A stretch of DNA of 64,000 bases, taken from NCBI GenBank assembly GCA_029960955.1, contig JASBVS010000037.1, forward strand, positions 124,001-188,000, in the 5' to 3' direction. Source of the DNA: Bacillota bacterium. Lineage in GTDB: Bacteria; Bacillota; Sulfobacillia; JAIMAT01. The translations under genes were made by a program, and so were the position numbers. Positions 27,130 through 36,242 of the stretch are shown one piece after another; position 1 is the stretch's first letter; the number at the start of each line of letters is the position of its first letter. The notes under the pieces were generated by a model. It was not told the origin of the DNA and searched no databases. It worked only from the letters and a program-made list of their open reading frames with translations.

Positions 27130-28614
27130 TCACGCGCCCCGGCCGGCGCCGCTCGGCTCCGGCCGCCGGCGCGGGAGCGCATGGACCGGCTGGCCCAGGC
27201 CGACGCCGGCGGCCTCCATGATCGCCTCCGGCAGGGTGGGGTGGGCGTGGATCGTCAGCGCCAGGTCCTCCAGCGTCGCCCCCATCTCGATGGCCAGCAC
27301 GGCCTCTCCGATCAGGCTGGAGGCGTCGGGCCCGACGATCTGGGCGCCGACCAGGGTGTGGTCGGCCTTGTCGGCCACCAGCTGGACGAAGCCCTCGCCG
27401 CGCCCTTCCCCCAGCGCCCGGCCGTTGGCGGCGAAGTTGAAGCGGGCGGCCAGCGGCTCGATGCCCTGGCGGCGCGCTTCCTCCTCGCCGAGGCCGGCGG
27501 TGGCGATCTCGGGGTCGGAGAAGATCACCGCGGGGATGGCGCGCGGCTCGAAGGCCGTCCGCCTGCCCGCCGCCGCCTCGGCGGCGACGATCCCCTCGTG
27601 GCTCGCCTTGTGCGCGAGAAGCGGCCCTCCGGTCAGGTCGCCGACGGCGAAGAGGCCCGGGACGCGCGTCCGTCGCTGCTCGTCCACCGCCAGGAAGCCC
27701 TTCGCGTCCGCGGCCAGCCCCACGCTCTCCAGACCCAGCTCCTCGCTGTTGGGACGCCTTCCTACCGAGACGAGCACCTTCTCCGCGGGGAGGGCGAGCT
27801 CGCGCCCGTCGGCGAGCCGGACGGCCACCCTCCCCTGGCGCGCACCCGCCGCGGGCGGCTCGCCGCCGAGAAGGCTGGCGCCCTTGTGGACCGTCACGCC
27901 CAGCTGGCGGAGGCGCCGCTCGACCACGGCCACCAGGCCGCGATCGACGCCGGTCAGGATCTCGGGCAGCGCCTCGACCACCGTCACCCGGCTGCCGAGC
28001 TTGGCGTAGACCGTCCCCAGCTCGATGCCGATGTACCCGCCGCCGACCACCACCAGCTCCCCGGGCAACTCGCGCAGGGCGAGCGCACCGCTGGCGTCGA
28101 GCACCCAGTCGCCGTCGAAGGGAAGGACGTCCAGGCCGGCGGGGCGCGAACCCGTGGCCAGGATGGCCTGGCGGAAGGCGATCTCGCCGCCCGCCGCAGG
28201 CGTCGCGCCGTCCCCGCCGGGCAGCGGCTCGACCCGCGCCCGGCCGGCACCCGCCAGGCGCGCCCGGCCGCGCACGAGGCGGACGCCGTTGCCCTCCAGC
28301 AGCTGGCGGACGCCGCGGGTCAGCTGGCGGACCACCCCTTCCTTCCACGCCTGAAGCCGTTCCAGGTCGACCCGCGCCTCGCCGAAGAGGAGCCCCATCC
28401 CCCCGGCCTCGCGGGCTCGCGCGAAGAGGTCGGCGGCGCTGATCAACGCCTTGGAGGGGATGCAGCCCTCGTTGAGGCAGACGCCGCCCACCTCGCCCGC
28501 CTCCACCAGGGTGACGCCCAGGCCCAGCTGGGCCGCCCGGATGGCCGCCACGTAGCCCCCGGGGCCGCCGCCGACGACGAGGAGATCCGTCGACTCCCTG
28601 TTCGCCTCGCTCAC
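27130..28614 (-). CDS. lpdA: Dihydrolipoyl dehydrogenase (E3-type flavoprotein disulfide reductase)
   Basis: The 494-residue product has the FAD motif VVGGGPGGYVAAIRAAQLG, the redox disulfide GGVCLNEGCIPSKAL, the NAD motif VVGGGYIGIELGTVYAKLG, and LFAVGDLTGGPLLAHKASHEG. The C-terminal catalytic His-Glu lies in HAHPTLPEAI. It transfers electrons from dihydrolipoyl groups to NAD. The GTG at 28614 overlaps the stop of the mocA-like gene (GTGA). No E1 or E2 gene is near. It ends the coxD-xdhC-mocA operon, an unusual place for lpd, so it may serve other lipoylated partners. Confidence 0.9.
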   Translation of the reverse strand: MSEANRESTDLLVVGGGPGGYVAAIRAAQLGLGVTLVEAGEVGGVCLNEGCIPSKALISAADLFARAREAGGMGLLFGEARVDLERLQAWKEGVVRQLTRGVRQLLEGNGVRLVRGRARLAGAGRARVEPLPGGDGATPAAGGEIAFRQAILATGSRPAGLDVLPFDGDWVLDASGALALRELPGELVVVGGGYIGIELGTVYAKLGSRVTVVEALPEILTGVDRGLVAVVERRLRQLGVTVHKGASLLGGEPPAAGARQGRVAVRLADGRELALPAEKVLVSVGRRPNSEELGLESVGLAADAKGFLAVDEQRRTRVPGLFAVGDLTGGPLLAHKASHEGIVAAEAAAGRRTAFEPRAIPAVIFSDPEIATAGLGEEEARRQGIEPLAARFNFAANGRALGEGRGEGFVQLVADKADHTLVGAQIVGPDASSLIGEAVLAIEMGATLEDLALTIHAHPTLPEAIMEAAGVGLGQPVHALPRRRPEPSGAGRGA

Positions 28615-29312
28615 GCTCGCCACCCTTTCTGGGAGATCTCGCCTTCGGCGTCCCCGGCCGCGCCCCGCGCCTCCGCCCCGCACAGCTTCGGGAGCAGGCG
28701 CGCGTACGCCTCCGGGTCGTCCACGTCGCGGAACCAGGGGCCGCTGCCCAGCTCGACGCGCAGGACGCGCCCGGGGTGGCGGGCCAGGATCTGGCGCCCC
28801 CCGGCGTCGCCCTCCAGCGCCAGCAGCTCGTCGAAGAGCTCCCGCGCAAAGGCGGCCGGGTTGCGCAGCTCCCCCTCCTCGGCCGCCGCCACCGCCTGCG
28901 CCGCCCCCCGCCGCCGGAAGGCCTCGACCAGCCGGGTGACGTGCCGCCTCTCCAGCGCCGGCTGGTCGGCCACCAGCAGGAGGATCCCCTGCGGAGGCTC
29001 GCGCGAGGTGGCGGCGCGCACGCCCGCCGCCACCGAGGAGGCGAGCCCGCTGGCGAAGTCCGGATTGAACAGGCAGCGGAGCCGCGCTTCCTCGCCGCGC
29101 AGGCGCGCCCAGCGCTCGGCCTCGGCGCGCACGGCCCCGGCGGCCGCCCCGAGCACCACCCAGAGCCGGCCGTCGACGGCGGTGGCGGCGTCCAGCGCCC
29201 GCGAGAGCAGCGTCGCGCCCTCCCCGGCCGGCAGGAGCGGCTTCGGCCGGCCCATCCGCCGGCTCAGCCCCGCCGCCAGGACCACCGCGTCAAGCATCGC
29301 CGGCGACGGCAT
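28611..29312 (-). CDS. mocA: Molybdopterin-type nucleotidyltransferase (MocA/MobA-like)
   Basis: The 233-residue product has the NTP-transferase signature VVLAAGLSRRMGRPKPLLP, LVADQPALERRH and a C-terminal DVDDPEAY. MocA attaches CMP to molybdopterin for hydroxylases. The neighbours xdhC and coxD and the nearby molybdenum hydroxylase make this the best reading over MobA or sugar nucleotidyltransferases. The gene overlaps the xdhC C-terminal gene by 23 bases; the ATG at 29312 or the one at 29297 could be used. Confidence 0.82.
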   Translation of the reverse strand: MPSPAMLDAVVLAAGLSRRMGRPKPLLPAGEGATLLSRALDAATAVDGRLWVVLGAAAGAVRAEAERWARLRGEEARLRCLFNPDFASGLASSVAAGVRAATSREPPQGILLLVADQPALERRHVTRLVEAFRRRGAAQAVAAAEEGELRNPAAFARELFDELLALEGDAGGRQILARHPGRVLRVELGSGPWFRDVDDPEAYARLLPKLCGAEARGAAGDAEGEISQKGWRA

Positions 29313-30075
29313 GGATGGCGCCGCTCCGCTCGCTCAGGAAGCCGCCCCGGTGCCCGTTGCGGACGGCCAGCACCTCGGCCAGGATGCTGACGGCCACCTC
29401 CTCCGGCCCTTCCGCGCCCACGTCCAGGCCGACGGGAGCATGGAGGCGGGCCAGCGCCCCGGGCGAGGGCTCGAAGCCCTCGCGGCGCAGGTCCTCCAGG
29501 ATCCGCTCCGCCCGCGCGCGCGGTCCCAGCAGGCCGACATAGGCCGCCTGCGACTCCAGGGCGAAGCGGAGGCAGGCCCGGTCGCGCTCCAGGTGGTGGT
29601 TCATCACCACCGCGTAGCTTCGCGGACCCAGCGGAACCCGCTCGCGCAGCTCCTCCGGCGCCGCCGGGACCAGCTCGGCCCCGGGGAAGCGTTCGCGGGT
29701 GGCGTAGGCCTCCCGCGGATCGACCACGCGCACGCGGAAGCCGAGCCGGCTTCCCCAGCCCGCCAGCGGCACCGCGTCGTGACCGGCGCCGAAGAGGACC
29801 AGCTCCGGCGGCGGCGCCTGGACGTCGAAGAAGAGGGGAAGGCGCCGGCCCCCCGGAAGCTCCGCCTCGGTCGTGCCGGAGCGCGGCCGGGCCGCCTCGA
29901 GCCGCCTGCGCGCCTCCTCCAGCGCCCAGCGGTCGAGCGTCGCGTCGCCCAGGCTCCCTTCCGGGTCGCCCTCCGCCGGCACGAAGAGTCGGCTGCCCTC
30001 CTCCAGCGCCGTCACCAGGACGGCGGCCCGGCCCTCGCGCAACGCTTCCAGCCAGCGGTCGAAGGGCCCGCTCAT
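29290..30075 (-). CDS. xdhC: XdhC-family maturation protein, C-terminal (Rossmann) domain as a separate gene
   Basis: The 261-residue product matches the C-terminal half of XdhC/CoxI. It has PELVLFGAGHDAVPLAGWGSRLGFRVRVVDPR, then VVMNHHLERDRACLRFALES, and YVGLLGPRARAERIL with LHAPVGLDVGAEGPEEVAVSILAEVLAVRNG. XdhC binds the molybdenum cofactor and promotes its sulfuration and insertion. The partner N-terminal domain is encoded immediately upstream with a 4-base overlap (ATGA). The two genes therefore together make one XdhC-like unit. Confidence 0.88.
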   Translation of the reverse strand: MSGPFDRWLEALREGRAAVLVTALEEGSRLFVPAEGDPEGSLGDATLDRWALEEARRRLEAARPRSGTTEAELPGGRRLPLFFDVQAPPPELVLFGAGHDAVPLAGWGSRLGFRVRVVDPREAYATRERFPGAELVPAAPEELRERVPLGPRSYAVVMNHHLERDRACLRFALESQAAYVGLLGPRARAERILEDLRREGFEPSPGALARLHAPVGLDVGAEGPEEVAVSILAEVLAVRNGHRGGFLSERSGAIHAVAGDA

Positions 30076-30419
30076 CGCCCCTCCACCCCGGCGTCGCCGG
30101 GCGGAAGCGGCTCCACGTAGACGTCCAGCGAGCCGCCGCAGCCCAGCCCCAGGCTCCAGACGGTCTCGTCGTCCAGCTGGTAGTGGCGCAGGACGGGGCG
30201 ACCGCTCTCCATCGCCTGCCGGGCCACCTCGGCGATGTCGGCCTCCACGCAGCCCCCGGAGATGGTACCGGTGATCCGCCCCTCCTCGTCGACCAGCAGC
30301 TTGGCGCCTTCCCGCCGGTAGGCGGAACCCTGCACCCGCACCACGGTCGCCAAGGCCGCGCGCCGGCCCGAGCGCCTCGCCTCCGCGATGGCCTGGAGCA
30401 GCTCCTCCCGCTCACCCAT
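30072..30419 (-). CDS. XdhC/CoxI-family maturation protein, N-terminal domain as a separate gene
   Basis: The 115-residue product corresponds to the XdhC_CoxI domain: LATVVRVQGSAYRREGAKLLVDEEGRITGTISGGCVEADI and a final GLGCGGSLDVYVEPLP. The conserved Cys in SGGCVE and GLGCGG are both kept. It lies 6 bases after the coxD-like gene and overlaps the C-terminal xdhC gene by 4 bases. Separate N- and C-terminal genes are known in other bacteria, so the split is probably natural. Confidence 0.85.
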   Translation of the reverse strand: MGEREELLQAIAEARRSGRRAALATVVRVQGSAYRREGAKLLVDEEGRITGTISGGCVEADIAEVARQAMESGRPVLRHYQLDDETVWSLGLGCGGSLDVYVEPLPPGDAGVEGR

Positions 30420-30425
30420 GGCCGT

Positions 30426-31376
30426 TCACCTCCCGTCGGGCTCCTCGGCCAAAGCCTCCTGCAGAGCGCCCTTCAGCGGCTCCGCCGCGCCGGCCGTCAG
30501 GAGCTCCCAGTCCTCCCTGTCCTTCACGATACAGCCCAGCGTCTGGTCGACCACCGTCTCGTCCAGGCCGTCCCGGTGCAGGGCGACCAGCGCCCGCGCC
30601 CAGTCGAGGCTCTCGGCCACGCCCGGCGCCTTGTTGAGCGAGAGCCGGCGCAGCCGCTCCACGAACCGCGCGATCTGGCGCGCCAGCCGCCGGTCGATGC
30701 CCGGCAGGCGGGCCTCCAGGATCCGCACCTCCTTCTCGAAGTCCGGGTAGGGGATCCAGAGGTAGAGGCAGCGGCGGCGCAAGGCGTCGCTCAGCTCGCG
30801 GGTGCGGTTGGAGGTGAGGATGACGTAGGGCCGCGCCTGCGCCCGGATGGTGCCGATCTCCGGGATGGTCACCTGGAACTCGGCCAGCACCTCCAGCAGG
30901 AAGGCCTCGAACTCCTCGTCCGCCCGGTCGATCTCGTCGACCAGGAGCACCGGCGCCCGCTCCTGCGTGATCGCCTCCAGGAGCGGCCGGCGCAAGAGGA
31001 AGGGCTCGCTGAAGATCTCCGCCTCCCGCGCCTCGGCCGGCTCGCCGCTCTGCTCCGTCAGCCGGATGTGCAGCATCTGCTTGGGGTAGTTCCACTCGTA
31101 GAGCGCCGTGGAGGCGTCGAGCCCCTCGTAGCACTGGAGGCGGATCAGCCGCGTCCCGAGCACGCCGGCCAGCACCTTGGCGATCTCGGTCTTGCCCACC
31201 CCCGCCGGCCCCTCGACCAGGAGCGGCTTCTCCAGGGCCAGCACCAGCCGGAGCGCCGTCGCCACGGCGCGGTCGGCCACGTAACCGTGCGCCCGGAAGG
31301 CCGCCTGGATGCTTTCGGCGTCAGGAAGCGGGCCCGCGGCGATCCTCTCCCTCGCCTCGTCGCCCGTCGGCCTCAC
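30426..31376 (-). CDS. coxD: MoxR-family AAA+ ATPase (CoxD-like)
   Basis: The 316-residue product has Walker A GPAGVGKTE, Walker B PVLLVDEIDRADEEFEAFLLEVL, sensor 1 ILTSNRTRELSDALRRRCLYLWIPYPD, and a C-terminal helical lid. In carboxydotrophs CoxD helps assemble the active-site metal cluster of molybdenum hydroxylases, working with the VWA protein CoxE. Operon position before the xdhC genes supports that role. The CoxE-like gene is about 11 kb away. An in-frame TTG at 31457 would add 27 residues that do not look conserved. GTG at 31376 was chosen, although its ribosome site is weak. Confidence 0.85.
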   Translation of the reverse strand: MRPTGDEARERIAAGPLPDAESIQAAFRAHGYVADRAVATALRLVLALEKPLLVEGPAGVGKTEIAKVLAGVLGTRLIRLQCYEGLDASTALYEWNYPKQMLHIRLTEQSGEPAEAREAEIFSEPFLLRRPLLEAITQERAPVLLVDEIDRADEEFEAFLLEVLAEFQVTIPEIGTIRAQARPYVILTSNRTRELSDALRRRCLYLWIPYPDFEKEVRILEARLPGIDRRLARQIARFVERLRRLSLNKAPGVAESLDWARALVALHRDGLDETVVDQTLGCIVKDREDWELLTAGAAEPLKGALQEALAEEPDGR

Positions 31377-31459
31377 CTCCCACCCTGGTGCGCCAGGAGT
31401 GACAGCCTTTCTCCACAATAGCCTGTGAAAGGATGAGAGCCCATAGGGTGACGCCAAGT

Positions 31460-31481
31460 CGGCCGCCGGCGCCGGCGGCCG
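31460..31481. terminator. Perfect GC palindrome between sigma-factor and coxD genes
   Basis: All 22 bases form an uninterrupted palindrome of G and C only, about 100 bases after the sigma-factor stop. It can form a very stable hairpin and may end the sigma-factor transcript, though no T-run follows. Confidence 0.45.
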
Positions 31482-31581
31482 GGAAGAGGCCGAGCGGAGC
31501 GAAGCGGCGGAAGCCGGCCGGGCTCCCGCGCCAAGTCCGGTTCCAGTTGGAGAGGTGTAGCGGGATCGGCTTCGGGACGGG

Positions 31582-32442
31582 TCAGGAAGCCAGGTACTCC
31601 ACCAGGCCGCGGTCCGCGGCGCGGCGGAGCTTGCGCAGCGCCCGCTGCTCCAGCTGGTGGACGCGGCAGCGGCTGATCCCCATCTGCCGGGCGACCGCCT
31701 CCAGGGTCCTCGGCTCGTCGCCGTCCAGGCCGAAGCGAAGCGCCAGCACCTGCTGCTCGCGCGGGCCGAGGCCGCCCATGAGGCGTCGGATCTCCAGCGA
31801 GAGCTGCCGGCTCATGGCCAGCTCGTCCAGGGTGGCGGCCGGCCCTTCGTCGCGGACGAAGTCGCCCAACCGGCCCTCGCCGCGATCGCCGACCGGCGTG
31901 TCGAGCGATACGGGCTCGCGCGCGGCCCGCAGGATCGCCTGGACGCGCTCCACGCCGGTGCCGGCCTCGCTGGCCAGCTCCTCCGGGCTGGGGTCGCGCC
32001 CCTCGCGGCCGGCGAAGGCCCGCTCCGCCTTGCGCAGCCGGCTGGCCTCGCCCGCGGGGATGCGGATCGCCCGCGCCTGGTTCTCGATGGCGCGGACCAT
32101 CGCCTCGCGGATCCACCAGGTGGCATACGTGCTGAAGCGGTAGCCGCGGCGCCAGTCGAACTTCTCGGCGGCGTGCATCAGTCCCATGTTCCCTTCCTGG
32201 ATCAGGTCGCCCAGGGGGAGGCCGCGCCCGACGTAGTGGCGCGCCAGGCTGACGACGAGGCGGAGGTTGGACTCGATCAGGCGCCGCCGCGCCTCCCGGT
32301 CGCCCTGCTCGCTCCGGCGGGCCAGCTCCCGCTCCTCCTCCTCGCCGAGCAGAGGCTGCCGCCCGATCTCGTCGAGGTAGAGCCGGACGGAGTCCTGGGC
32401 GCGGTCCTCTTCCTCTTCCGTCTCCGTGAGCAGGGTGGACAT
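31582..32442 (-). CDS. RNA polymerase sigma factor, RpoD/SigA-like (group 1 or 2 sigma-70)
   Basis: The 286-residue product has region 1.2 ([27 protein letters not shown]). Region 2 follows ([74 protein letters not shown]), then region 3 and a region 4.2 helix-turn-helix ([29 protein letters not shown]). Region 2.4 is nearly that of the primary sigma, so it should read similar -10 elements. In 4.2 the usual RERIRQIE is RCRVHQLE, hinting at altered -35 recognition. It stands alone without dnaG, so it is more likely a group-2 factor. The ATG at 32442 has GAGG upstream. Confidence 0.88.
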   Translation of the reverse strand: MSTLLTETEEEEDRAQDSVRLYLDEIGRQPLLGEEEERELARRSEQGDREARRRLIESNLRLVVSLARHYVGRGLPLGDLIQEGNMGLMHAAEKFDWRRGYRFSTYATWWIREAMVRAIENQARAIRIPAGEASRLRKAERAFAGREGRDPSPEELASEAGTGVERVQAILRAAREPVSLDTPVGDRGEGRLGDFVRDEGPAATLDELAMSRQLSLEIRRLMGGLGPREQQVLALRFGLDGDEPRTLEAVARQMGISRCRVHQLEQRALRKLRRAADRGLVEYLAS

Positions 32443-32711
32443 CGTCCTCGCCTCGCTCTCCACACCCGGTCGCCGGCCCCGGCCCGCCGTCGCCCGGCTC
32501 CATCCTTGCACGTACCTTGCAGCCAGGTTGCCCTTCGCTTGCACCAATGTTTCCAAGTGCGACGATAGAAAAACCCTCGCTGCGCCACCATTCCACGAAA
32601 GGAGCATTTCGGAGCGGACCGCCGCACCGAACGGATGATTCGTCGCCTCGCCCGACCGGCAGGAAGCCCGCCCTTCCCCCGCATAACCCTTTCGGGCAAG
32701 GGGTGAGAACG

Positions 32712-33659
32712 GTGCGCGACCGGGCCTGGAAGCCGTCCGGAGCGGGCGGGACGGCGCGGCTCCGGGACGTCTTCCTGGTGCTCGCCGGAGCCGTCCTCTG
32801 GGGGACGACGGGCACCGCGCGGGCGCTGGCGCCCGCCGGAGCGAGCCCGCTGGCCGTGGGTGCCGCCCGCCTCCTGCTGGGAGGGCTCACCCTCTTCGCC
32901 CTGGCCGCCGGGCGGATCGCGGCGGCCGGCCTCCGCTCCTGGCCCTGGCCGCAGGTGCTCCTCTCCGCCCTCTGCATGGCGGCCTACCAGCCGCTCTTCT
33001 TCGGCGGCGTCTCCCGGACCGGCGTCGCCGTCGGCACGCTGGTGGGCATCGGCAGCTCGCCCATCCTCGCCGGCCTCCTGGCGGCTCTCCTGCGCGGCGA
33101 GCGCCTGACACGCCGCTGGCGGGGGGCGACGCTGCTGGCCGTGGCGGGCACCGCGCTCCTGGCCGGCTCGGGCGGCCAGCTCCGCCCCGATCCGCTGGGG
33201 CTGGCCATGGCCGTGGCAGCCGGCTGCGCCTACGCGCTCTACGCGGTGGTCAGCAGGCGCCTCTTTGAGAGCCACGATCCGGCCGCCGTCACGGGCCTCG
33301 TCTTCGGCCTCGCCGGCGTGGCGCTGGCCCCGCTCCTGCTGGCCTCGCGGCCCGACTGGCTCCTCCAGGCGCGTGGCGCGCTGGTCGCGCTCCATCTCGG
33401 GCTGGTCGCCACGGCGCTGGCTTATACGCTCTTCACGCGCGGCCTCTCCCGCCTCCCCGCCTCGACAGCCGCCACGCTCTCCCTGGCCGAGCCGCTGACC
33501 GCCGCGCTGCTGGGAGCGCTCTTGCTGCGCGAGCGGCTCTCGCCCCTGGACGGGCTGGGGGCGGCCCTGCTTCTGGCGGGCTTCCTGCTTCTCGTCCTGC
33601 CGCCCGTCGCGCCCGCCTGCGCAGAGCCGCGGGCCGACCTGCAGCCTCCTCGTTCGTGA
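32712..33659 (+). CDS. EamA/DMT-family transporter
   Basis: The 315-residue product has two EamA repeats and about ten hydrophobic helices. The first starts [23 protein letters not shown]; the second ends [32 protein letters not shown], both typical. The substrate is unknown. The GTG at 32712 is 8 bases after AAGGGG; that site can pair with CCCTT just upstream (32684-32703), a possible weak translational hairpin. It is divergent from the sigma-factor gene. Confidence 0.85.
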   Translation: MRDRAWKPSGAGGTARLRDVFLVLAGAVLWGTTGTARALAPAGASPLAVGAARLLLGGLTLFALAAGRIAAAGLRSWPWPQVLLSALCMAAYQPLFFGGVSRTGVAVGTLVGIGSSPILAGLLAALLRGERLTRRWRGATLLAVAGTALLAGSGGQLRPDPLGLAMAVAAGCAYALYAVVSRRLFESHDPAAVTGLVFGLAGVALAPLLLASRPDWLLQARGALVALHLGLVATALAYTLFTRGLSRLPASTAATLSLAEPLTAALLGALLLRERLSPLDGLGAALLLAGFLLLVLPPVAPACAEPRADLQPPRS

Positions 33660-33672
33660 AAGAGCGAACGAG
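33649..33672 (+). terminator. Hairpin overlapping the end of the EamA gene
   Basis: An 8-base-pair stem CTCGTTCG / CGAACGAG with an 8-base loop contains the stop codon. No T-run follows, so termination would be weak. Confidence 0.5.
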
Positions 33673-33838
33673 CAAGAGGTGCCGGCCCTCCCTGCGGCGT
33701 CGCTCACCCGGTGCCAGCGCCCTGGAGCCGGCCTCAGCCCCTCTCGCCGGCCGGCAGCCGCGTTGCCCTCGCCGCGATTTCGCAAGTTAATGCAGTCCAC
33801 ACACTGTCGTCGGTACTCCGCCCGGGGAGATGACGTCC

Positions 33839-35011
33839 GTGAAGCTGGTCATCGCCGGCGCCGGTTACGCGGGTCTGGCCGTCCTCCGCACCCTGAGGGC
33901 GTCCGGGGCGCTCCGCCGCGCCCATGTCACGCTGGTCGACCCGCACCCCTTCCACACCCTGGTGACGCGCCTGCACGGCGTCGCCGCAGGGGCGCTGCCC
34001 CCCTCCCGGGCGACCGTTCCGCTGGACCGGCTGGCGGGCGACGTCGAGCTGCTGCGCGCCCGGGTCACAGGCGTGGAGCCGGCGGCGCGACGCCTCCGCA
34101 CCGACGCCGGCGCGCTGGAGTACGACGCGCTGGTCCTGGCGGCCGGCTCCGTGCCGGCCTACTACGGGATCCCCGGCCTCGAGCGGTACAGCCTGCCGCT
34201 GCGCACGCTGGAGGACGCGCTCGGCATCCGGAAGCGCCTGGCGCGGCCCAAGCCCCCGGCTCGCCTCGTGGTCGGCGGCGCCGGCCTGACCGGCCTGGAA
34301 CTGGCCGCCGAGGTGGCCTCGCGCCGCCGCCGGCCGCGCGAGATCGTCCTGGTCGAGGCGCTTCCGGAGATCCTTCCGCCCTTCTCGGCCCGCCTGCGCG
34401 AGCACGTCAAGGCGAGCCTCGCCCGGGCGGGCGTCGAGCTGCGCACCGGCGCACCCGTCCGCGAGGTGGAGGCGGGCCGCCTCCGCTTCGACGGCGGCGC
34501 CAGCCTCGACTTCGACCTCCTGGTCTGGACGGGCGGCGTCGCAGGCGCGCCGCTTCTCCGGGATCTCGGCGCCCCGCTGGGCCGCGGCGGGCGCCTCAAG
34601 GTGGACGCGTCGTACGCCGTACCGGGAGTGGAGGGCGTCTACGCGGTGGGCGACGCCGCCGACGACGGCCGCGAGCCGACGGCGCAGCTGGCGATCGCGC
34701 AGGGCGAGCACCTGGGCCGCCTCCTCTCGCTCCGCCTCCTGGGGAAGCGCGAAGCCGGCGCACCCGCCGCCTTCCGGCTGTGGGGCGTCGTCGCCAGCCT
34801 CGGTCCCCGCGACGGCTTCGGACGCCTGCGCGGAAGCGAGCTGACCGGGCTGCCCGCGGCGGTGATGAAGCGGCTGTCGGAGCTCCGCTACCTCTGGCAC
34901 CTGGGAGCCCGGCCCGAGCCGGTCGAGGCGGTCCCCCTGCCCTCCGCCTCGGGCCAGGAAGCGGACCGCCCCCGGGAGTCCTCGCGCACCGCGCAGATGC
35001 GCGGCCGCTAA
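33839..35011 (+). CDS. ndh: NDH-2-type NADH dehydrogenase (FAD-dependent pyridine nucleotide disulfide reductase family)
   Basis: The product (390 residues) has the FAD motif LVIAGAGYAGLAVLRTL, and VTLVDPHPFHTLVTRLHGVAAG, the typical NDH-2 start. A second Rossmann motif (LVVGGAGLTGLELAAEVASRR), VEGVYAVGDAADDG and a C-terminal amphipathic segment (AAVMKRLSELRYLWHLG) used for membrane attachment follow. No CxxC redox pair is present. NDH-2 passes electrons from NADH to quinone without proton pumping. GTG at 33839 is 9 bases after GGGGAG; an ATG at 33830 is directly adjacent to that site and is less likely. Confidence 0.88.
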   Translation: MKLVIAGAGYAGLAVLRTLRASGALRRAHVTLVDPHPFHTLVTRLHGVAAGALPPSRATVPLDRLAGDVELLRARVTGVEPAARRLRTDAGALEYDALVLAAGSVPAYYGIPGLERYSLPLRTLEDALGIRKRLARPKPPARLVVGGAGLTGLELAAEVASRRRRPREIVLVEALPEILPPFSARLREHVKASLARAGVELRTGAPVREVEAGRLRFDGGASLDFDLLVWTGGVAGAPLLRDLGAPLGRGGRLKVDASYAVPGVEGVYAVGDAADDGREPTAQLAIAQGEHLGRLLSLRLLGKREAGAPAAFRLWGVVASLGPRDGFGRLRGSELTGLPAAVMKRLSELRYLWHLGARPEPVEAVPLPSASGQEADRPRESSRTAQMRGR

Positions 35012-35088
35012 GGCCCGCGCGTCCGGGCGGGAGCGCGGTCGCTCCGCCCTTCCTCCCGGGTTAGACTGCAGCCTCGGGAGGGGTGCAC

Positions 35089-36138
35089 GTGGGATCGCTG
35101 ACGGCCTTGCTGGGGGCGCCCCTGGACGGCCTGCCGCTCTGGCGCTGGCTGCTGGCGGCACTGGTGGCCGCCGTCGTCTACGCGCTCCTGCACTGGGGGC
35201 GCCGCGGCACCGTGCGGCTCCTGCGCCGGCTGCGCAGGCCGGATCCCGCGGGCGACTTCCCCGCGCTCCTCGCCGGTCTTCTGGAACGGCGGAGCGGCGC
35301 CTTCGCCTTCGCGCTGCTCGCCCTGGCGGCGGGTTCGCTCCTCCTCAGCCCGTCGCCGCGGGCGCTGTCGGTGGTCCGGGCGGTGACGCTGGCCGCCCTC
35401 TGGTTCCAGATCGGCCTCTGGAGCGACCTGGTCGTCCGCTGGTGGCTGGCGCGCGCCTTCGGCGCCGGCCGCGGCCCCGGCGAACTCGAGCCGGAGGCGG
35501 CCTCGGTCTTCTCGGCCCTGGCGCTGATCGGACGGGTGCTCCTCTGGGTGCTGGTGGCGCTCCTGATCCTGGGCTCGCTGGGCGTCAACGTGGTCGCGCT
35601 GCTCGCCGGCCTCAGCATCGCCGGTGTCGCCGTCGCCTTCGCCGTCCAGAATGTCCTGGGCGACCTGATCGCCTCGCTGGCCATCGTCCTCGACAAGCCC
35701 TTCGTCGTCGGCGACCTCGTCGCCGCCGGCGACTTCACCGGCACGGTGGAGGCGATCGGCCTCCGCGCCACCCGGCTCCGGGCGCTGACGGGCGAGCAGC
35801 TGGTCATCCCCAACGCCGACCTCAGCCGCAGCCGGATCCGGAACTACGGCCGCGCCGGCCGGCGGCTGGTCGTCCAGCGCTACGGGGTGGCCTTCGAGAC
35901 GCCGCCGGAGAAGCTGGAGGCGCTGCCCGACCGCCTGGAGCGGGCGCTCTCCTCCGTTCCGGGGATCGCTTCCTGCCGGGTCCACTTGGCGGGGCCGGCG
36001 GGCGGCGGTTTCGCGCTGGAGGTGGCCTTCACGGTCCCGGGCGGCGATGCGCAAAGCCTCCTGGAGAGCCGGCAGAAGGCCGCGCTGGCCGTGCGGCGCG
36101 CGCTGGCCGAGGAGGGCGTCGCGCCCGCCGCCGGCTGA
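35089..36138 (+). CDS. mscS: MscS-family small-conductance mechanosensitive channel
   Basis: The 349-residue product has N-terminal membrane helices. The pore helix and beta domain follow: LGVNVVALLAGLSIAGVAVAFAVQNVLGDLIASLAIVLDKPFVVGDLV, with the Gly/Ala-rich pattern of TM3. The lining segment EAIGLRATRLRALTGEQLVIPNADLSRSRIRNY is characteristic. The channel releases solutes on hypo-osmotic shock. The GTG at 35089 is 7 bases after GGAGG; a GTG at 35083 is nearer. It converges on the c-di-AMP-riboswitch operon. Confidence 0.93.
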   Translation: MGSLTALLGAPLDGLPLWRWLLAALVAAVVYALLHWGRRGTVRLLRRLRRPDPAGDFPALLAGLLERRSGAFAFALLALAAGSLLLSPSPRALSVVRAVTLAALWFQIGLWSDLVVRWWLARAFGAGRGPGELEPEAASVFSALALIGRVLLWVLVALLILGSLGVNVVALLAGLSIAGVAVAFAVQNVLGDLIASLAIVLDKPFVVGDLVAAGDFTGTVEAIGLRATRLRALTGEQLVIPNADLSRSRIRNYGRAGRRLVVQRYGVAFETPPEKLEALPDRLERALSSVPGIASCRVHLAGPAGGGFALEVAFTVPGGDAQSLLESRQKAALAVRRALAEEGVAPAAG

Positions 36139-36184
36139 GGGCCCTGCAGGCCCCTCCCCGACCGTCCGCCGGGCGAGCCTCGAG

Positions 36185-36222
36185 GGCGGGGGCCGGCGCC
36201 TCTGCCGCCCCCGCCGTTCTTT
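36185..36222 (+). terminator. Terminator of the mscS gene
   Basis: A 9-base-pair stem (36185-36193 with 36207-36215) and 13-base loop is followed by GTTCTTT. It lies 47 bases after the mscS stop and before the convergent operon's end. Confidence 0.65.
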
Positions 36223-36242
36223 CGGCCCGATCGGACCAAGGA

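Noticed and set aside
27181-30120. 979-codon plus-strand frame opposite lpdA, mocA and xdhC
   Set aside because: Spans several certain minus-strand genes, has no domain pattern and is a composition artefact.
33781-33838. Promoter of the NDH-2 gene (TTGCCC...TTAATG)
   Set aside because: Spacing is 18 bases but both hexamers match poorly, so it was not called.
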